From contig NZ_JACVEL010000006.1 in NCBI RefSeq assembly GCF_014518315.1, positions 62,001 through 126,000 on the forward strand: DNA of 64,000 nt. The letters run 5' to 3'. The translations under genes and the position numbers were made by a program. Positions 43,477 through 52,985 of the stretch are shown in pieces. The DNA is from Taishania pollutisoli. GTDB taxonomy: Bacteria; Bacteroidota; Bacteroidia; Flavobacteriales_D; Crocinitomicaceae. Under the pieces are notes generated by a model, which did not search any database, had not been told where the DNA came from, and saw only the letters and a program-made list of their open reading frames with translations. The first letter of the stretch is position 1. Each line of letters opens with the position of its first letter.

Positions 43477-44475
43477 GTGAAGATTTTGATTGTCCGTTTC
43501 AGCTCTATTGGTGACATTGTGCTTACAACACCTGTTATTCGTGCCATACACGAACAACTTCCGAATGTTGAGACGCATTACATCACTAAAAAATCATTTG
43601 CGGCGCTGCTGGCAGAAAATCCACACGTTTCAAAATTGTACGTCATTGAAAAATCTGTTTCAGAAATCATTGATCAACTGAAAGCGGAAAAATATGACTG
43701 CATTATTGACTTGCATAAGAATATCCGGACATTGCGCCTGAAACAAAGTTTAGGTGTTAAAAGCTACTCTTTTGACAAACTGAATTTCCAAAAATGGCTG
43801 CTTGTGAATTTCAAGCTGAATAAACTTCCTGAAATTCACATTGTGGACCGCTATTTTGGCGCAGTAAAAGCAATTGGAGTTAAAAATGACCACAAGACGT
43901 GTGAACTCACGTTCAATACCGCCCATGTCATTAATACACAAGAAGCGCTCGGACTTGCTCCGAAAAAGTACCTGGCAGTTGCTGTAGGCGCTCAATTTGC
44001 CACGAAAACAATGCCGGAAGAACTGTTGATTTCCATTCTTTCGAAAATCAACCACCCGATTGTACTCCTCGGAGGATCAACAGACGTAGAACGAGGAACG
44101 CTATTGGAACAGGAGCTAAAAAATCATTCTCAACCGGTGATCAATGCAATCAGCCAATTTTCATTGTTGCAATCTGCTTCGATTGTTGCACAGGCAAAAA
44201 CAATTCTTACGCACGACACCGGGTTGATGCACATTGCAACAGCATTTGGTATTCCGATCGTAAGTGTGTGGGGAAATACCGTCCCGGAACTGGGGATGTA
44301 CCCTTATTACCCGAACAACAAAGAATTGTACAGCATTCACGAAGTAAAGAACCTCCATTGCCGTCCCTGCTCAAAGATTGGTTATAAAAGTTGCCCGAAA
44401 AAACATTTTAATTGCATGACCCTACAAGATACCGGCGCGATCATAGCTGATTTACGTGAACGGATGGATGCCTAA
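43477..44475 (+). CDS. Glycosyltransferase family 9 (heptosyltransferase-like)
   Basis: Sugar transferase of 332 residues in the GT9 family, which adds heptose-type sugars to the lipopolysaccharide core from the cytoplasmic side. Family motifs: ILIVRFSSIGDIVLTTPVIR at the N-terminus, VAVGAQFATKTMPEE, HPIVLLGGSTDVERG, and ILTHDTGLMHIATAFGIPIV with the conserved Asp-Thr-Gly/His. The start is GTG at 43477; no ATG is available nearby. A TAAATTTG -7 box at 43465-43472 ends only 4 bases before the GTG, so the mRNA may be leaderless. The HAD phosphatase at 60482 could act in the same heptose pathway. Confidence 0.88.
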   Translation: MKILIVRFSSIGDIVLTTPVIRAIHEQLPNVETHYITKKSFAALLAENPHVSKLYVIEKSVSEIIDQLKAEKYDCIIDLHKNIRTLRLKQSLGVKSYSFDKLNFQKWLLVNFKLNKLPEIHIVDRYFGAVKAIGVKNDHKTCELTFNTAHVINTQEALGLAPKKYLAVAVGAQFATKTMPEELLISILSKINHPIVLLGGSTDVERGTLLEQELKNHSQPVINAISQFSLLQSASIVAQAKTILTHDTGLMHIATAFGIPIVSVWGNTVPELGMYPYYPNNKELYSIHEVKNLHCRPCSKIGYKSCPKKHFNCMTLQDTGAIIADLRERMDA

Positions 44476-44502
44476 CTTCGTTTTTTATCCCAACAATAAA
44501 TA

Positions 44503-44534
44503 ATTGCGATATCGGCATATTGCGATCTGCCGAT
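44503..44534. repeat. Dispersed ATAT/GC repeat, copy C, acting as a terminator-like hairpin
   Basis: ATCGGCA (44511-44517) pairs with TGCCGAT (44528-44534) around a 10-base loop and is followed by TTTT on the plus strand, so it probably ends the GT9 transcript. The surrounding ATTGCGATAT and CATATTGCGAT blocks resemble copies A and B. Confidence 0.5.
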
Positions 44535-44599
44535 TTTTCGTTGACTTCATGAATCTCCAAACAGGTTTTCATTATCTTTGTCAAAAATCCGTTGACCCG

Positions 44600-45097
44600 A
44601 TGAAACAAATCATTCTTACACATACGCAAATTGAACAGAAAATAAACCGACTGGCTTTTCAATTGATCGAGAATACGTTTGAATTGGATACAATTTATAT
44701 CGGAGGGATAACAGGAAACGGTATTGTGCTTGCTGAAAAACTAAAAAAAATCATTGAACATAATTCTGATCAGAAAATTGTGCTTTTTGAAGTAATTTTG
44801 GACAAAGAACAGCCGCTTTCCCAACCGATTCAATTAACCATTGATCCGCAAGAGCTCAATGATAAAACAGTCGTACTGGTGGATGATGTGTTGAATTCGG
44901 GAAAAACAATGCAGTACGGACTGATGAAAATCCTGGAGCAACCGGTGTACAAAATATACACCGTTGTACTGATTGACAGGAAACACCGGAGATACCCGAT
45001 CAAGGCGAATTTTTTCGGATTGCGCTTAACAACTATTTTGATGGATCACGTTGAAGTTTCACTTGCTGAAGGAAATTATTCGGCACAATTGTTTTAA
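44600..45097 (+). CDS. Phosphoribosyltransferase-family protein (PyrR-like)
   Basis: PRPP-dependent transferase fold, 165 residues from the ATG at 44600; the open frame extends upstream but without family similarity. The PRPP-binding loop VVLVDDVLNSGKTMQYGL is clear, and IYIGGITGNGIVLAEKL forms the usual loop before it. The end LTTILMDHVEVSLAEG resembles PyrR (uracil phosphoribosyltransferase/attenuator). Bacteroidota carry such PyrR-like proteins; whether this one regulates or only salvages is unknown. TATCTTTG at 44573-44580 is a possible -7 box. Confidence 0.8.
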   Translation: MKQIILTHTQIEQKINRLAFQLIENTFELDTIYIGGITGNGIVLAEKLKKIIEHNSDQKIVLFEVILDKEQPLSQPIQLTIDPQELNDKTVVLVDDVLNSGKTMQYGLMKILEQPVYKIYTVVLIDRKHRRYPIKANFFGLRLTTILMDHVEVSLAEGNYSAQLF

Positions 45098-45197
45098 CAC
45101 AACCGTAATTAATTAAACAAATCACCACTTATGCCTCACAGCATTAAAACCAGTAGCGGAAGGAGAACAACCTATTTTCATCAAACGTGTTAAAAGC

Positions 45198-46007
45198 ATG
45201 AAAAAAACAACCGAAGCAGACTCATTATACGACGGATTGGAAAATCTTTCTACTCTGGAACTGTTGACAAACATTAATCGGGAGGACAGAAAAGTAGCCG
45301 AAGCCGTTGAACTGGAAATTCCTAACATTGAATCCTTTGTAAATGCGTGTTATGAACGGATGAAAGACGGAGGACGCCTGTTTTACATTGGTGCAGGAAC
45401 CAGTGGACGCCTGGGAATTGTTGACGCAAGCGAATGTCCGCCAACCTTTGGTGTTCCACACGGAAAAGTCGTAGGAATCATCGCCGGAGGAGATGCCGCG
45501 ATTCGAAAAGCAGTGGAATTCGCAGAAGATGATATGCAACAAGGATGGGCCGATCTACAGGAACACAACATCAATTCAAACGATACACTTGTTGGCATTG
45601 CCGCTTCGGGAACAACGCCCTATGTCATCGGAGCGATTAAAAAAGCAAACGAAGAAGGATTGCTGACTGCATCCATCTCCTGCAATCCCGGGAATCCGCT
45701 TTCGCAATTGGCACAACATGCCATCACTCCCGAGGTAGGACCTGAGTTCGTAACCGGAAGTACACGTATGAAATCAGGAACCGCTCAGAAACTGGTACTC
45801 AATATGATTTCCACCTCGCTGATGATTAAACTGGGGCATGTAAAAGGCAATAAAATGGTGGACATGCAGCTCAGCAACAATAAATTGGTCGACAGAGGCG
45901 TGAACATGATCATCCGGCAAACCGGAATTACATACGAAGAAGCGGAACAGTTGTTAAAATTACACGGATCTGTGAGAAAGGTTGTGGAGTTATATAATAA
46001 GTATTAA
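45198..46007 (+). CDS. murQ: N-acetylmuramic acid 6-phosphate etherase
   Basis: Cytosolic lyase of 269 residues that removes lactate from MurNAc-6-phosphate to give GlcNAc-6-phosphate in cell-wall recycling. The SIS-domain motifs are present: LFYIGAGTSGRLGIVDASEC, DTLVGIAASGTTPYVIGAI and TPEVGPEFVTGSTRMKSGTA, which is the MurQ signature. The catalytic Glu lies in ASECPPTFG. It is about 30 residues shorter than E. coli MurQ, mostly at the ends. The 100-base gap to the previous gene holds no clear promoter. Confidence 0.95.
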   Translation: MKKTTEADSLYDGLENLSTLELLTNINREDRKVAEAVELEIPNIESFVNACYERMKDGGRLFYIGAGTSGRLGIVDASECPPTFGVPHGKVVGIIAGGDAAIRKAVEFAEDDMQQGWADLQEHNINSNDTLVGIAASGTTPYVIGAIKKANEEGLLTASISCNPGNPLSQLAQHAITPEVGPEFVTGSTRMKSGTAQKLVLNMISTSLMIKLGHVKGNKMVDMQLSNNKLVDRGVNMIIRQTGITYEEAEQLLKLHGSVRKVVELYNKY

Positions 46008-46017
46008 AATGCTATAG

Positions 46018-46734
46018 ATGCGAATTTTATTATTGTTTTTCATAATACAACGATCACTTATTACATGGGGGCAAGTAATCATTCTGGATATTCGAGAAGG
46101 ATTAATGGGGCAGTCATTAGAAAATTCTCTATTATTGATTACAAATACTAAAACTACTTCTGTTGACAGTATATATCTATCGAATCAATCTACTTATTTG
46201 TTCAACTTCCCTGAAACTGATATAGAATATCAGATAATCATTTCACATCATTCAGGGAAATACAAGCCTAGAAATTTCACGATAGAAAACCATTATAGAA
46301 CAAAACAAACTATTTACCTTTATCCAACCAATGAATTTGAAAAGGCTTTTATTGAGCAACAAAAAAATGAAAAATTAATTTCTCAAGAAAAGAATAAAGT
46401 ATCACTGAATGAGAAAATGCCCTATAGTGATACAATGGAAACAGAAGCTATGTTTGTTGGTGGATCTATTAAAATGCTTGATTTCATTTCACAAGCAATC
46501 ATCTATCCAATAGAAGTATATAAACACCCTATGTCAGGAAGAGCTGTTGTTCAATTCGTAGTAGAAAAAGATGGCTCTGTTTCAAATATAAGACTTGCTA
46601 GAGGTTCCGGTTTTGAACTTCTTGATGACGAAGCAAAACGAGTTGTACGTTCGATGCCTACATGGAGTCCGGCAATAGATATCAATGGAAACAGAAGAAC
46701 ATCTTTCTTTTCTTTACCTATTACTTTTAAGTAA
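46018..46734 (+). CDS. Exported TonB C-terminal-domain protein
   Basis: Protein of 238 residues with an N-terminal hydrophobic signal (RILLLFFIIQRSLITWGQ). Its last ~90 residues form a TonB C-terminal domain: SGRAVVQFVVEKDGSVSNIR, LLDDEAKRVVRSMPTWSPA and RRTSFFSLPITFK. It lacks the N-terminal anchor plus proline-rich spacer of true TonB, so it is more likely a periplasmic TonB-domain protein than an energy transducer. The region is visibly richer in A/T than murQ before it and ribE after it, with more AGA/ATA-type codons. It starts 10 bases after murQ. Confidence 0.8.
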   Translation: MRILLLFFIIQRSLITWGQVIILDIREGLMGQSLENSLLLITNTKTTSVDSIYLSNQSTYLFNFPETDIEYQIIISHHSGKYKPRNFTIENHYRTKQTIYLYPTNEFEKAFIEQQKNEKLISQEKNKVSLNEKMPYSDTMETEAMFVGGSIKMLDFISQAIIYPIEVYKHPMSGRAVVQFVVEKDGSVSNIRLARGSGFELLDDEAKRVVRSMPTWSPAIDINGNRRTSFFSLPITFK

Positions 46735-46794
46735 AATCCAAACTAATTTCTTGGGACAAATTTTCCTTATCTTTGTACTCCAAATTTTCAAGCT

Positions 46795-47376
46795 ATGTTT
46801 ACAGGAATTGTTGAACAAACAGGAGTTGTCAGAAGCATTACAAAGGAAAATGACAACATTCATTTTGAAGTAACCGCAGATTTCGTGAATGAATTAAAAA
46901 TTGATCAAAGCGTAGCCCACAATGGGTGTTGTTTGACAGTTGTCGCATTAACGGAGGACAGCTATACGGTTACGGCAATCCGGGAAACGTTGGACAAAAC
47001 AAATCTTGGAAGCTGGCATATTGGAACCAAAGTAAACCTGGAGCGTTGCATGGTGATGGATGGTCGTTTGGACGGGCATATTGTTCAGGGACACGTAGAT
47101 ACAACGGCTGAATGTACCGCAGTAGAAGCACAAAACGGGAGCTGGAAATATACGTTCGCTTACACTTCTGACGATGTAACAGTAGAGAAAGGTTCAATTA
47201 CCATCAACGGAACAAGTTTAACAGTCGTGGACTCAAATGAGCGGTCATTTTCTGTTTGCATCATTCCTTACACCTACGAATTCACCAATTTTCATGAGTT
47301 GAAAGTCGGAGACCGTGTCAACCTGGAATTTGACATTATCGGAAAGTATGTAGCAAAATTATTGGGTAGAAAATAA
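46795..47376 (+). CDS. ribE: Riboflavin synthase, alpha chain
   Basis: Cytosolic enzyme that dismutates two 6,7-dimethyl-8-ribityllumazine molecules into riboflavin; 193 residues. It has the two lumazine-binding half-barrels: MFTGIVEQTGVVRSI with VAHNGCCLTVV, and GHIVQGHVDTTAEC with GSITINGTSLTVV. Both internal repeats are intact, and the N-terminal MFTG is essential in the family. TATCTTTG at 46768-46775 could be its -7 box. No FMN riboswitch or other rib gene is seen nearby. Confidence 0.96.
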   Translation: MFTGIVEQTGVVRSITKENDNIHFEVTADFVNELKIDQSVAHNGCCLTVVALTEDSYTVTAIRETLDKTNLGSWHIGTKVNLERCMVMDGRLDGHIVQGHVDTTAECTAVEAQNGSWKYTFAYTSDDVTVEKGSITINGTSLTVVDSNERSFSVCIIPYTYEFTNFHELKVGDRVNLEFDIIGKYVAKLLGRK

Positions 47377-47385
47377 ATCAAATCG

Positions 47386-48366
47386 TCACATTACGATTTC
47401 CTTCCCGATGTGAAAAATAGCATCTCCTTTGTAAACGGTAGGTGCTTCATTCACACACAGCACAAATCCATCTTTTGTTGCTTTTATTTTCCGTTCGATT
47501 TTCCCAAACGGATCCATAATGATTCCCAGCAGTTCTCCTTTTTTTACCGGGCTTCCATTTTTAACCTGCGCTAAAAACAAACCGGAATTGGGGGCCCGCA
47601 ACCATTTAGACTGTTCCATAAAGACAGGTGTCCTGCCAAAAGAAATATCAATCTTGAACGAACGCATTCCAAAGTAGTTAAGAATCAATTTAGCTCCGTT
47701 AATTCCTTCTTCAACAATTGTCTCTTCGATCGAATTGGTTTTTCCCCCCTCAAATAATAAGTATTGTTTTCCAATCCGCTGAATGGCTTCGCGAATTGTT
47801 TTAGGAATCAATGTGGAGTCCAGAATGATCGGCGGATTGAATACTTTTGCAAGTTCCACACTGCGTGCATCGTCAAAATCACATCGGATTTGCGCGTAGT
47901 TGTTTCGTTGGGCGGAACCTGTATGAAAATCAATGATCACATCCGCAACCGGAGCGATTTCTTTCATAAACTGGAAAGCAAACTGTGATGCAAGCGAACC
48001 ATTTGAACTTCCTGGAAAACTCCGGTTCAGGTCGCGCCCGTCTGGCAGTTCTCTTTTTAAGTTTAAAAATCCGAAAATATTAAAGATCGGAATACAGATC
48101 ACTGTACCTTTCGTTGGTTTGTGCAATTTCTTTCGGATGATTCGCCGGATGATTTCAATACCATTGATTTCATCACCGTGCATGCCGGCCATCAGTACAA
48201 CTGTCGGGCCGTCTTCTTTTGCACGTTCTACCACAATCGGAATCTGAACCGGTGTACTTGTATGGAGTTTTGCCACACTGAGGTTCAACTCATAGTTCTT
48301 CCCGGGAATAATTTCCTGCCCGAGAATAATCAGTTTTTTATTCGTTACCTTATTTCGTGACGACAT
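47386..48366 (-). CDS. Succinylglutamate desuccinylase/aspartoacylase-family zinc enzyme
   Basis: Zinc-dependent carboxypeptidase-fold enzyme (M14 superfamily, AstE/AspA type), 326 residues from the ATG at 48364-48366; an upstream start would add 11. The zinc ligands are visible in [20 protein letters not shown] (His-x-x-Glu) and [19 protein letters not shown] (His). The C-terminal part ([20 protein letters not shown]) is the usual beta domain. Its start overlaps the end of rimK by 17 bases, so the two are translationally coupled. It may remove acyl or glutamyl groups; the partnership with RimK is inference from the overlap. Confidence 0.85.
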   Translation of the reverse strand: MSSRNKVTNKKLIILGQEIIPGKNYELNLSVAKLHTSTPVQIPIVVERAKEDGPTVVLMAGMHGDEINGIEIIRRIIRKKLHKPTKGTVICIPIFNIFGFLNLKRELPDGRDLNRSFPGSSNGSLASQFAFQFMKEIAPVADVIIDFHTGSAQRNNYAQIRCDFDDARSVELAKVFNPPIILDSTLIPKTIREAIQRIGKQYLLFEGGKTNSIEETIVEEGINGAKLILNYFGMRSFKIDISFGRTPVFMEQSKWLRAPNSGLFLAQVKNGSPVKKGELLGIIMDPFGKIERKIKATKDGFVLCVNEAPTVYKGDAIFHIGKEIVM

Positions 48367-49231
48367 TCCGTTCAATGTACTCGATAATATTTCCTGCAAT
48401 ATCTAATCCTGTTGTTTTTTCAATCCCCTGCAGCCCGGGTGATGAATTCACTTCCAATACGAGAGGGCCGCGCTCCGATTGCAACATGTCAACACCTGCA
48501 ACAGCCAGACCAACCGCTTTTGAAGCAAGAATTGCCGTTGCTTTTTCTTCCGGAGTCAGTTCAATCACAACTGAACTTCCTCCACGGTGCAGGTTTGAAC
48601 GGAATTCCCCTTCTTTCCCTTGACGCTTCATTGCTCCTACCACTTGTCCATCGACAACAAACGCACGAATATCTGCTCCTTTTGCTTCATGAATGAATTC
48701 CTGCACAATTACACGTGCCTTCAATCCATTGAAAGCCTCCAGTACAGACTGAGCCGCATTTTGGTTTTCAGCCAATACAACTCCCAATCCTTGTGTGCCT
48801 TCCAGTAATTTTAATACAACTGGCGCCCCTCCGGCAGATTTCACAACGTGTTTTACATCTTTCGAATAGTTGGTAAACACGGTTTTCGGCAAACCGATTC
48901 CTTCTTTTGACAACACTTGTAAACAACGAAGTTTATCCCGTGAGTGGATAATTCCACGCGAACCTGCAACGGTAAAGACATTCATCATTTCGAACTGACG
49001 TACAACAGCTGTTCCGTAAAATGTAACGGATGCACCGATTCGGGGAATAACAGCATCAAATTCTTCCAGGTAGGAACCGTCGTAGTACAAACGAGGGCCA
49101 CTTTGTTCAATTTCAATATTGCACTTTAAGTGATCAATCACTTTCACTTCGTGACCTCTTTCTTCCGCCGCTTCAACCAATCTTCTGGTCGAATAAAGAT
49201 TTTCGTTTCTGGACAGTACTCCTATTTTCAT
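48350..49231 (-). CDS. rimK: Ribosomal protein S6 glutamate ligase (ATP-grasp)
   Basis: ATP-grasp ligase of 293 residues that adds glutamate residues to the C-terminus of ribosomal protein S6, and can make short poly-glutamate, as shown for E. coli RimK. N-terminal pre-ATP-grasp domain: [23 protein letters not shown]-grasp motifs: [36 protein letters not shown] and [18 protein letters not shown]. The protein is of standard length. It is the upstream member of an overlapping pair with the zinc enzyme above. Confidence 0.93.
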   Translation of the reverse strand: MKIGVLSRNENLYSTRRLVEAAEERGHEVKVIDHLKCNIEIEQSGPRLYYDGSYLEEFDAVIPRIGASVTFYGTAVVRQFEMMNVFTVAGSRGIIHSRDKLRCLQVLSKEGIGLPKTVFTNYSKDVKHVVKSAGGAPVVLKLLEGTQGLGVVLAENQNAAQSVLEAFNGLKARVIVQEFIHEAKGADIRAFVVDGQVVGAMKRQGKEGEFRSNLHRGGSSVVIELTPEEKATAILASKAVGLAVAGVDMLQSERGPLVLEVNSSPGLQGIEKTTGLDIAGNIIEYIERNVVTK

Positions 49232-49307
49232 TTGATGAATTATAAACTACGAAAGTAACTGAATTTATTATTCAAACAAGTCTTCTGTCAAAAAGTTTCT
49301 GTCAAAA

Positions 49308-52300
49308 TCAATCGATCAGTTTCACCGGTTCATTCGGTCGGATTGACTGGTACGCAAATAACAAGAGGTTCGTCACCACAACAATCGCAGCTGTTTTCCA
49401 CGAAATATCAAGACAGACACTTAATTCAATGACATGCAACACGACGAACAGGAAGTAAATCACACCAAAAACAACAGTTGTAATAATCGCTTTCTTCAGG
49501 AAATATCCAAGTGACAACTGTGACTTGTCTGTTGAATAACGTTTGCTTTGTAATGCTGCGATTTCTGTAAACACATAAAATGCTACAACTGCAACAACAA
49601 CTCCAAACGGGAATTCACCCAACCCATCGCCCTGTGCATAGGAATGGAGTCCTACCAGGTAGAAGTTTACCCCGAAGAATGTAAACAAGATCGCCGCATA
49701 CGACCAAAAGCTAACTGCATTGAACAAGAACTTTCCTTTCAACGCCGGGATAAAGCGCAAGTGTAATAGAACAGCATATACCAATACGGAAACCAGCGCC
49801 CATGTTTCTTTCGGATCCCATCCCCAGTACCTACCCCACGATTCGTTGGCCCAAACACCTCCAAGGAAGGTTCCGATCGTCAACATGAAAAGCCCGATTG
49901 TCGTCGTCATTTCAGAGACGTAAGTTAATTCATTGATGTTCCAGGTCAAAATCTTTCCATTGTGCTTATCCCTTAAAACATATAACAACATGTTGATCAA
50001 TCCAAGAATAGCGCCCAATCCAAGGAACCCATAACTTCCGGTTATGATAGCCACGTGAATCATCAACCAATAGGATTTTAACACAGGAACAAGCGGGGTA
50101 ATTTCAGGATCCAGGATGTTCATTTCCGTCACAAACAACATACAGAATGCCAGGATACACGTCGCAGCAAGGATAACCGGATTTTTCTTTGAGAACAGGA
50201 ATCCTGCCAGTACAGTTACCCAGGCAATGAATACCACTGCTTCATATCCGTTACTCCATGGTGCATGTCCTGAGATATACCAACGCATTCCCAATCCCGT
50301 TCCGTGATAGAGAAAAATAATAACAACCAGTGATTTAAATATATTCTTCGTAACCTTGATTCCCTTTCCTTCTTTTCCACCTTTATTTGACAGAATTCTC
50401 ACCAAAAAGATAATTAGCAGAACAAATCCAAACAATAAATAAGAATACTGTGCATTCCTGAAGATCGTCATTTTGTTATAAGTAACTTCCAGATTGATCT
50501 TCGACTCAGAAGGAGCAACCTTACCCGCAGCATCACGTTGCAATTTCTTTACCTTCATCAATTCTGCATCTGCTTTGGTGTAATCTTTCGTTCCCATCGC
50601 TTCAAAAACAGCTTTGAAGTAATCCATCGTCGCGGCAAATAATTCCGGTTCCTGCGTCATCACTTCATTGGACATTGGCTGAAACCAGGTATTGTTACCG
50701 TCGTTACGAATCGGTAAGATACGCATATACGCCCACAACTGAATTTCGGAAAATACCTGGAAACGCTCTACCAACTTGATGAGTTGTTTGTCAAACTCTC
50801 CTTTTTCTTTATCTAATTTCTGATGTGCAATCTGGTATTCATCCGCCAGTTTGAAATCACCTTTCTGTTCGTCGATCAAATCCATGAACGATGCATACGT
50901 CCCTTCAATACCAAGTGGCTCCCTCAATACCTTGGAAACATAGATAATCTTTTTATCCAACCATGCTTCAGGAGTCATGTGCATACTCAACACTGTCTGG
51001 ACAGCATTATAGGTATGGTCTCCGTCATCGAATTTATTTCCCCGGTACAGTTTGCGAAGAATTTCATCACACAGGGTATGAAACGGAGCAATGCGTCCGT
51101 CAAAATCCTGTACCATTAAACGAGCGATTTTATCCGAATGCGCTTCCGACACATACAATGCCATCTTGCTTTTTACCGGCGGAGCTGCCTGTTGATGATT
51201 GTGCTCATGTGTATGGTCATGTACATGCTCTTCTGCTGCCTGCTCCGGCTGTACTTCTTCATGTGAACCGTAGTGAATAGAACCGTCCTCGTGCACATGG
51301 TAATCTTGCTCCTGTGCAAACGTTGAAACACTAATCAACAGAAACAGACTCATCATTCCCGCTTTCGCACGCTTTTCTTTTATTTTTCGCAATTTCTCAT
51401 TAAGTTCTTTGAATCTTCCAACAGGAGCAAACAGCGACAACAGCATTCCGATGGACATCATCAGGTAACCAATGTAAGTAATTGTTGTCCCCCACCAATC
51501 ATGGTTGACACTTAAAATCGTTCCTGTTTCATCCGGAAAGTAGGAGGACTGAAAAAAGCGGTATCCTTCGTAATCCATCACATTGTTCATAAAGATTTTC
51601 TGTGTTTTTTTCGCATCGTTTCTCGGGTCTGTAACGGTTACAATACTTTCATAAGAAGACGGGGCATCCGATCCCGGATACTTGTGCAACGTAAATTCGT
51701 TACAAGCTACGGAGAAAGGCAAACGCACAGGAACGGAGCCGTATTGAATGCTGTACAACATTCCGTTGAATGTAAACCGCTCTTCTGTTGCAATAACTCC
51801 CATACCACCCGGAACAGAAACAATTTTAACGTCTTTTCCATCTGTAATTTTCAAGGTAACAAAATCTTCTCCCACGTCTTTACGACCGGAAGGAACCCGC
51901 ATCACTTTCGCATGGTTGATGATTTCCTTGAACACGAATGATTGTTCGTCAATATAGTACAATGTTGTCGTGTTAAACGGAACAAGTGTATCTGCAGGAA
52001 TCTGAACATACATGGAATCCGGAACATCCATTCCGGTCTGGCGAATCTTCTGCATCTGAGCCATTGGCAGGTACCTCATCGGAATACCTGTCCTGAGCAT
52101 CATTTTCCCTTCGATGCGGTACAATTCAATGCCTCCGGGCATCAGGTCTTTTTTCGCGAATGACAACGGAATATTACCAATCATCATGAAGTCGCCTTCA
52201 GCCAGGTAGTTGGAAACATTTCCTCCCGTCACAATATTCAATACATAGTCAGAAATGGTATCGTTCACAACCAAACTGTCAATGTGTTTAGACTGGAAAT

Positions 52301-52811
52301 CGATCAACTCCACATTGATTTTTTTGTTTTTTTCCGGAAAATCAAAATCAACATTAAAATTTGTCTTTACTTGTTCCGATAAATACATCGTTTCTTCCAC
52401 GTATTTATTCTCAATAAAAATTTTCAGTCGCGGATCTGCGGAATAAATAAAATCAACTGGTCTGAGAATTCCTGTTTGCGGGTCCGGCTCCGGAAGTTTC
52501 ATGATTCCTTCGAAACTAACATACCGCGTGATCCCGGCTCCGATCAAAATCACGATAAACGAGAGGTGGAACATCAGCATCGCAATTTTCTCACGTTTCC
52601 ACATTTGGTACCTGAAAATATTGACGATCAAACTGATTCCGAGATAGACCAGCAACACTTCAAACCAGATCGCATTGTAGATGATCAATTTCGCTGTTTG
52701 AATGTTGTAGATGGATTCTAAAAAAGTAGCGACAGCTATTGCAAACAAAAAGACAATCAACCCCAGCGCCATCATTCTCATGGAGAAGAACTCACGTAAA
52801 AACTTATTCAT
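49308..52811 (-). CDS. ccsBA: Fused cytochrome c biogenesis protein CcsBA (ResB-CcsA)
   Basis: System II cytochrome c synthase, which exports heme and ligates it to apocytochromes. From the ATG at 52811 it has 1167 residues; an upstream in-frame start would add 19. The ResB/CcsB-like part (residues ~1-490) has membrane helices flanking a large periplasmic region. The CcsA part (~815-1090) carries the heme-binding WWD motif (ESWGRYWGWDPKETWALVS). Between them, about residues 500-541 hold a striking His-rich stretch (EEHVHDHTHEHNHQQ). Fused CcsBA is usual in Bacteroidota; the His-rich loop is less so. No cytochrome genes are adjacent. Confidence 0.92.
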   Translation of the reverse strand: MNKFLREFFSMRMMALGLIVFLFAIAVATFLESIYNIQTAKLIIYNAIWFEVLLVYLGISLIVNIFRYQMWKREKIAMLMFHLSFIVILIGAGITRYVSFEGIMKLPEPDPQTGILRPVDFIYSADPRLKIFIENKYVEETMYLSEQVKTNFNVDFDFPEKNKKINVELIDFQSKHIDSLVVNDTISDYVLNIVTGGNVSNYLAEGDFMMIGNIPLSFAKKDLMPGGIELYRIEGKMMLRTGIPMRYLPMAQMQKIRQTGMDVPDSMYVQIPADTLVPFNTTTLYYIDEQSFVFKEIINHAKVMRVPSGRKDVGEDFVTLKITDGKDVKIVSVPGGMGVIATEERFTFNGMLYSIQYGSVPVRLPFSVACNEFTLHKYPGSDAPSSYESIVTVTDPRNDAKKTQKIFMNNVMDYEGYRFFQSSYFPDETGTILSVNHDWWGTTITYIGYLMMSIGMLLSLFAPVGRFKELNEKLRKIKEKRAKAGMMSLFLLISVSTFAQEQDYHVHEDGSIHYGSHEEVQPEQAAEEHVHDHTHEHNHQQAAPPVKSKMALYVSEAHSDKIARLMVQDFDGRIAPFHTLCDEILRKLYRGNKFDDGDHTYNAVQTVLSMHMTPEAWLDKKIIYVSKVLREPLGIEGTYASFMDLIDEQKGDFKLADEYQIAHQKLDKEKGEFDKQLIKLVERFQVFSEIQLWAYMRILPIRNDGNNTWFQPMSNEVMTQEPELFAATMDYFKAVFEAMGTKDYTKADAELMKVKKLQRDAAGKVAPSESKINLEVTYNKMTIFRNAQYSYLLFGFVLLIIFLVRILSNKGGKEGKGIKVTKNIFKSLVVIIFLYHGTGLGMRWYISGHAPWSNGYEAVVFIAWVTVLAGFLFSKKNPVILAATCILAFCMLFVTEMNILDPEITPLVPVLKSYWLMIHVAIITGSYGFLGLGAILGLINMLLYVLRDKHNGKILTWNINELTYVSEMTTTIGLFMLTIGTFLGGVWANESWGRYWGWDPKETWALVSVLVYAVLLHLRFIPALKGKFLFNAVSFWSYAAILFTFFGVNFYLVGLHSYAQGDGLGEFPFGVVVAVVAFYVFTEIAALQSKRYSTDKSQLSLGYFLKKAIITTVVFGVIYFLFVVLHVIELSVCLDISWKTAAIVVVTNLLLFAYQSIRPNEPVKLID

Positions 52812-52985
52812 GCTCACCTCATTTAGTTTCGGGGCAAAAATAAGCATTGTAAAAGGATAACGCGACATGATTTAAGGAATAAAAAACAATATTCCCATCT
52901 TTTATTCATTCCTGATCTAACAATTCTTTTTACACCTGTTGATTTTCAAGCGCAGGCAGAACAATAAACAACAAAAGGCACTTCT

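Noticed and set aside
45117-45197. Open frame continuing upstream of murQ with protein-like codons
   Set aside because: It contains no start codon and a stop precedes it at 45114; MurQ similarity begins at the ATG at 45198.
46795-46795. FMN riboswitch expected near a riboflavin gene
   Set aside because: The ~60 bases between the TonB-domain gene and ribE are too short and show none of the conserved FMN aptamer blocks.
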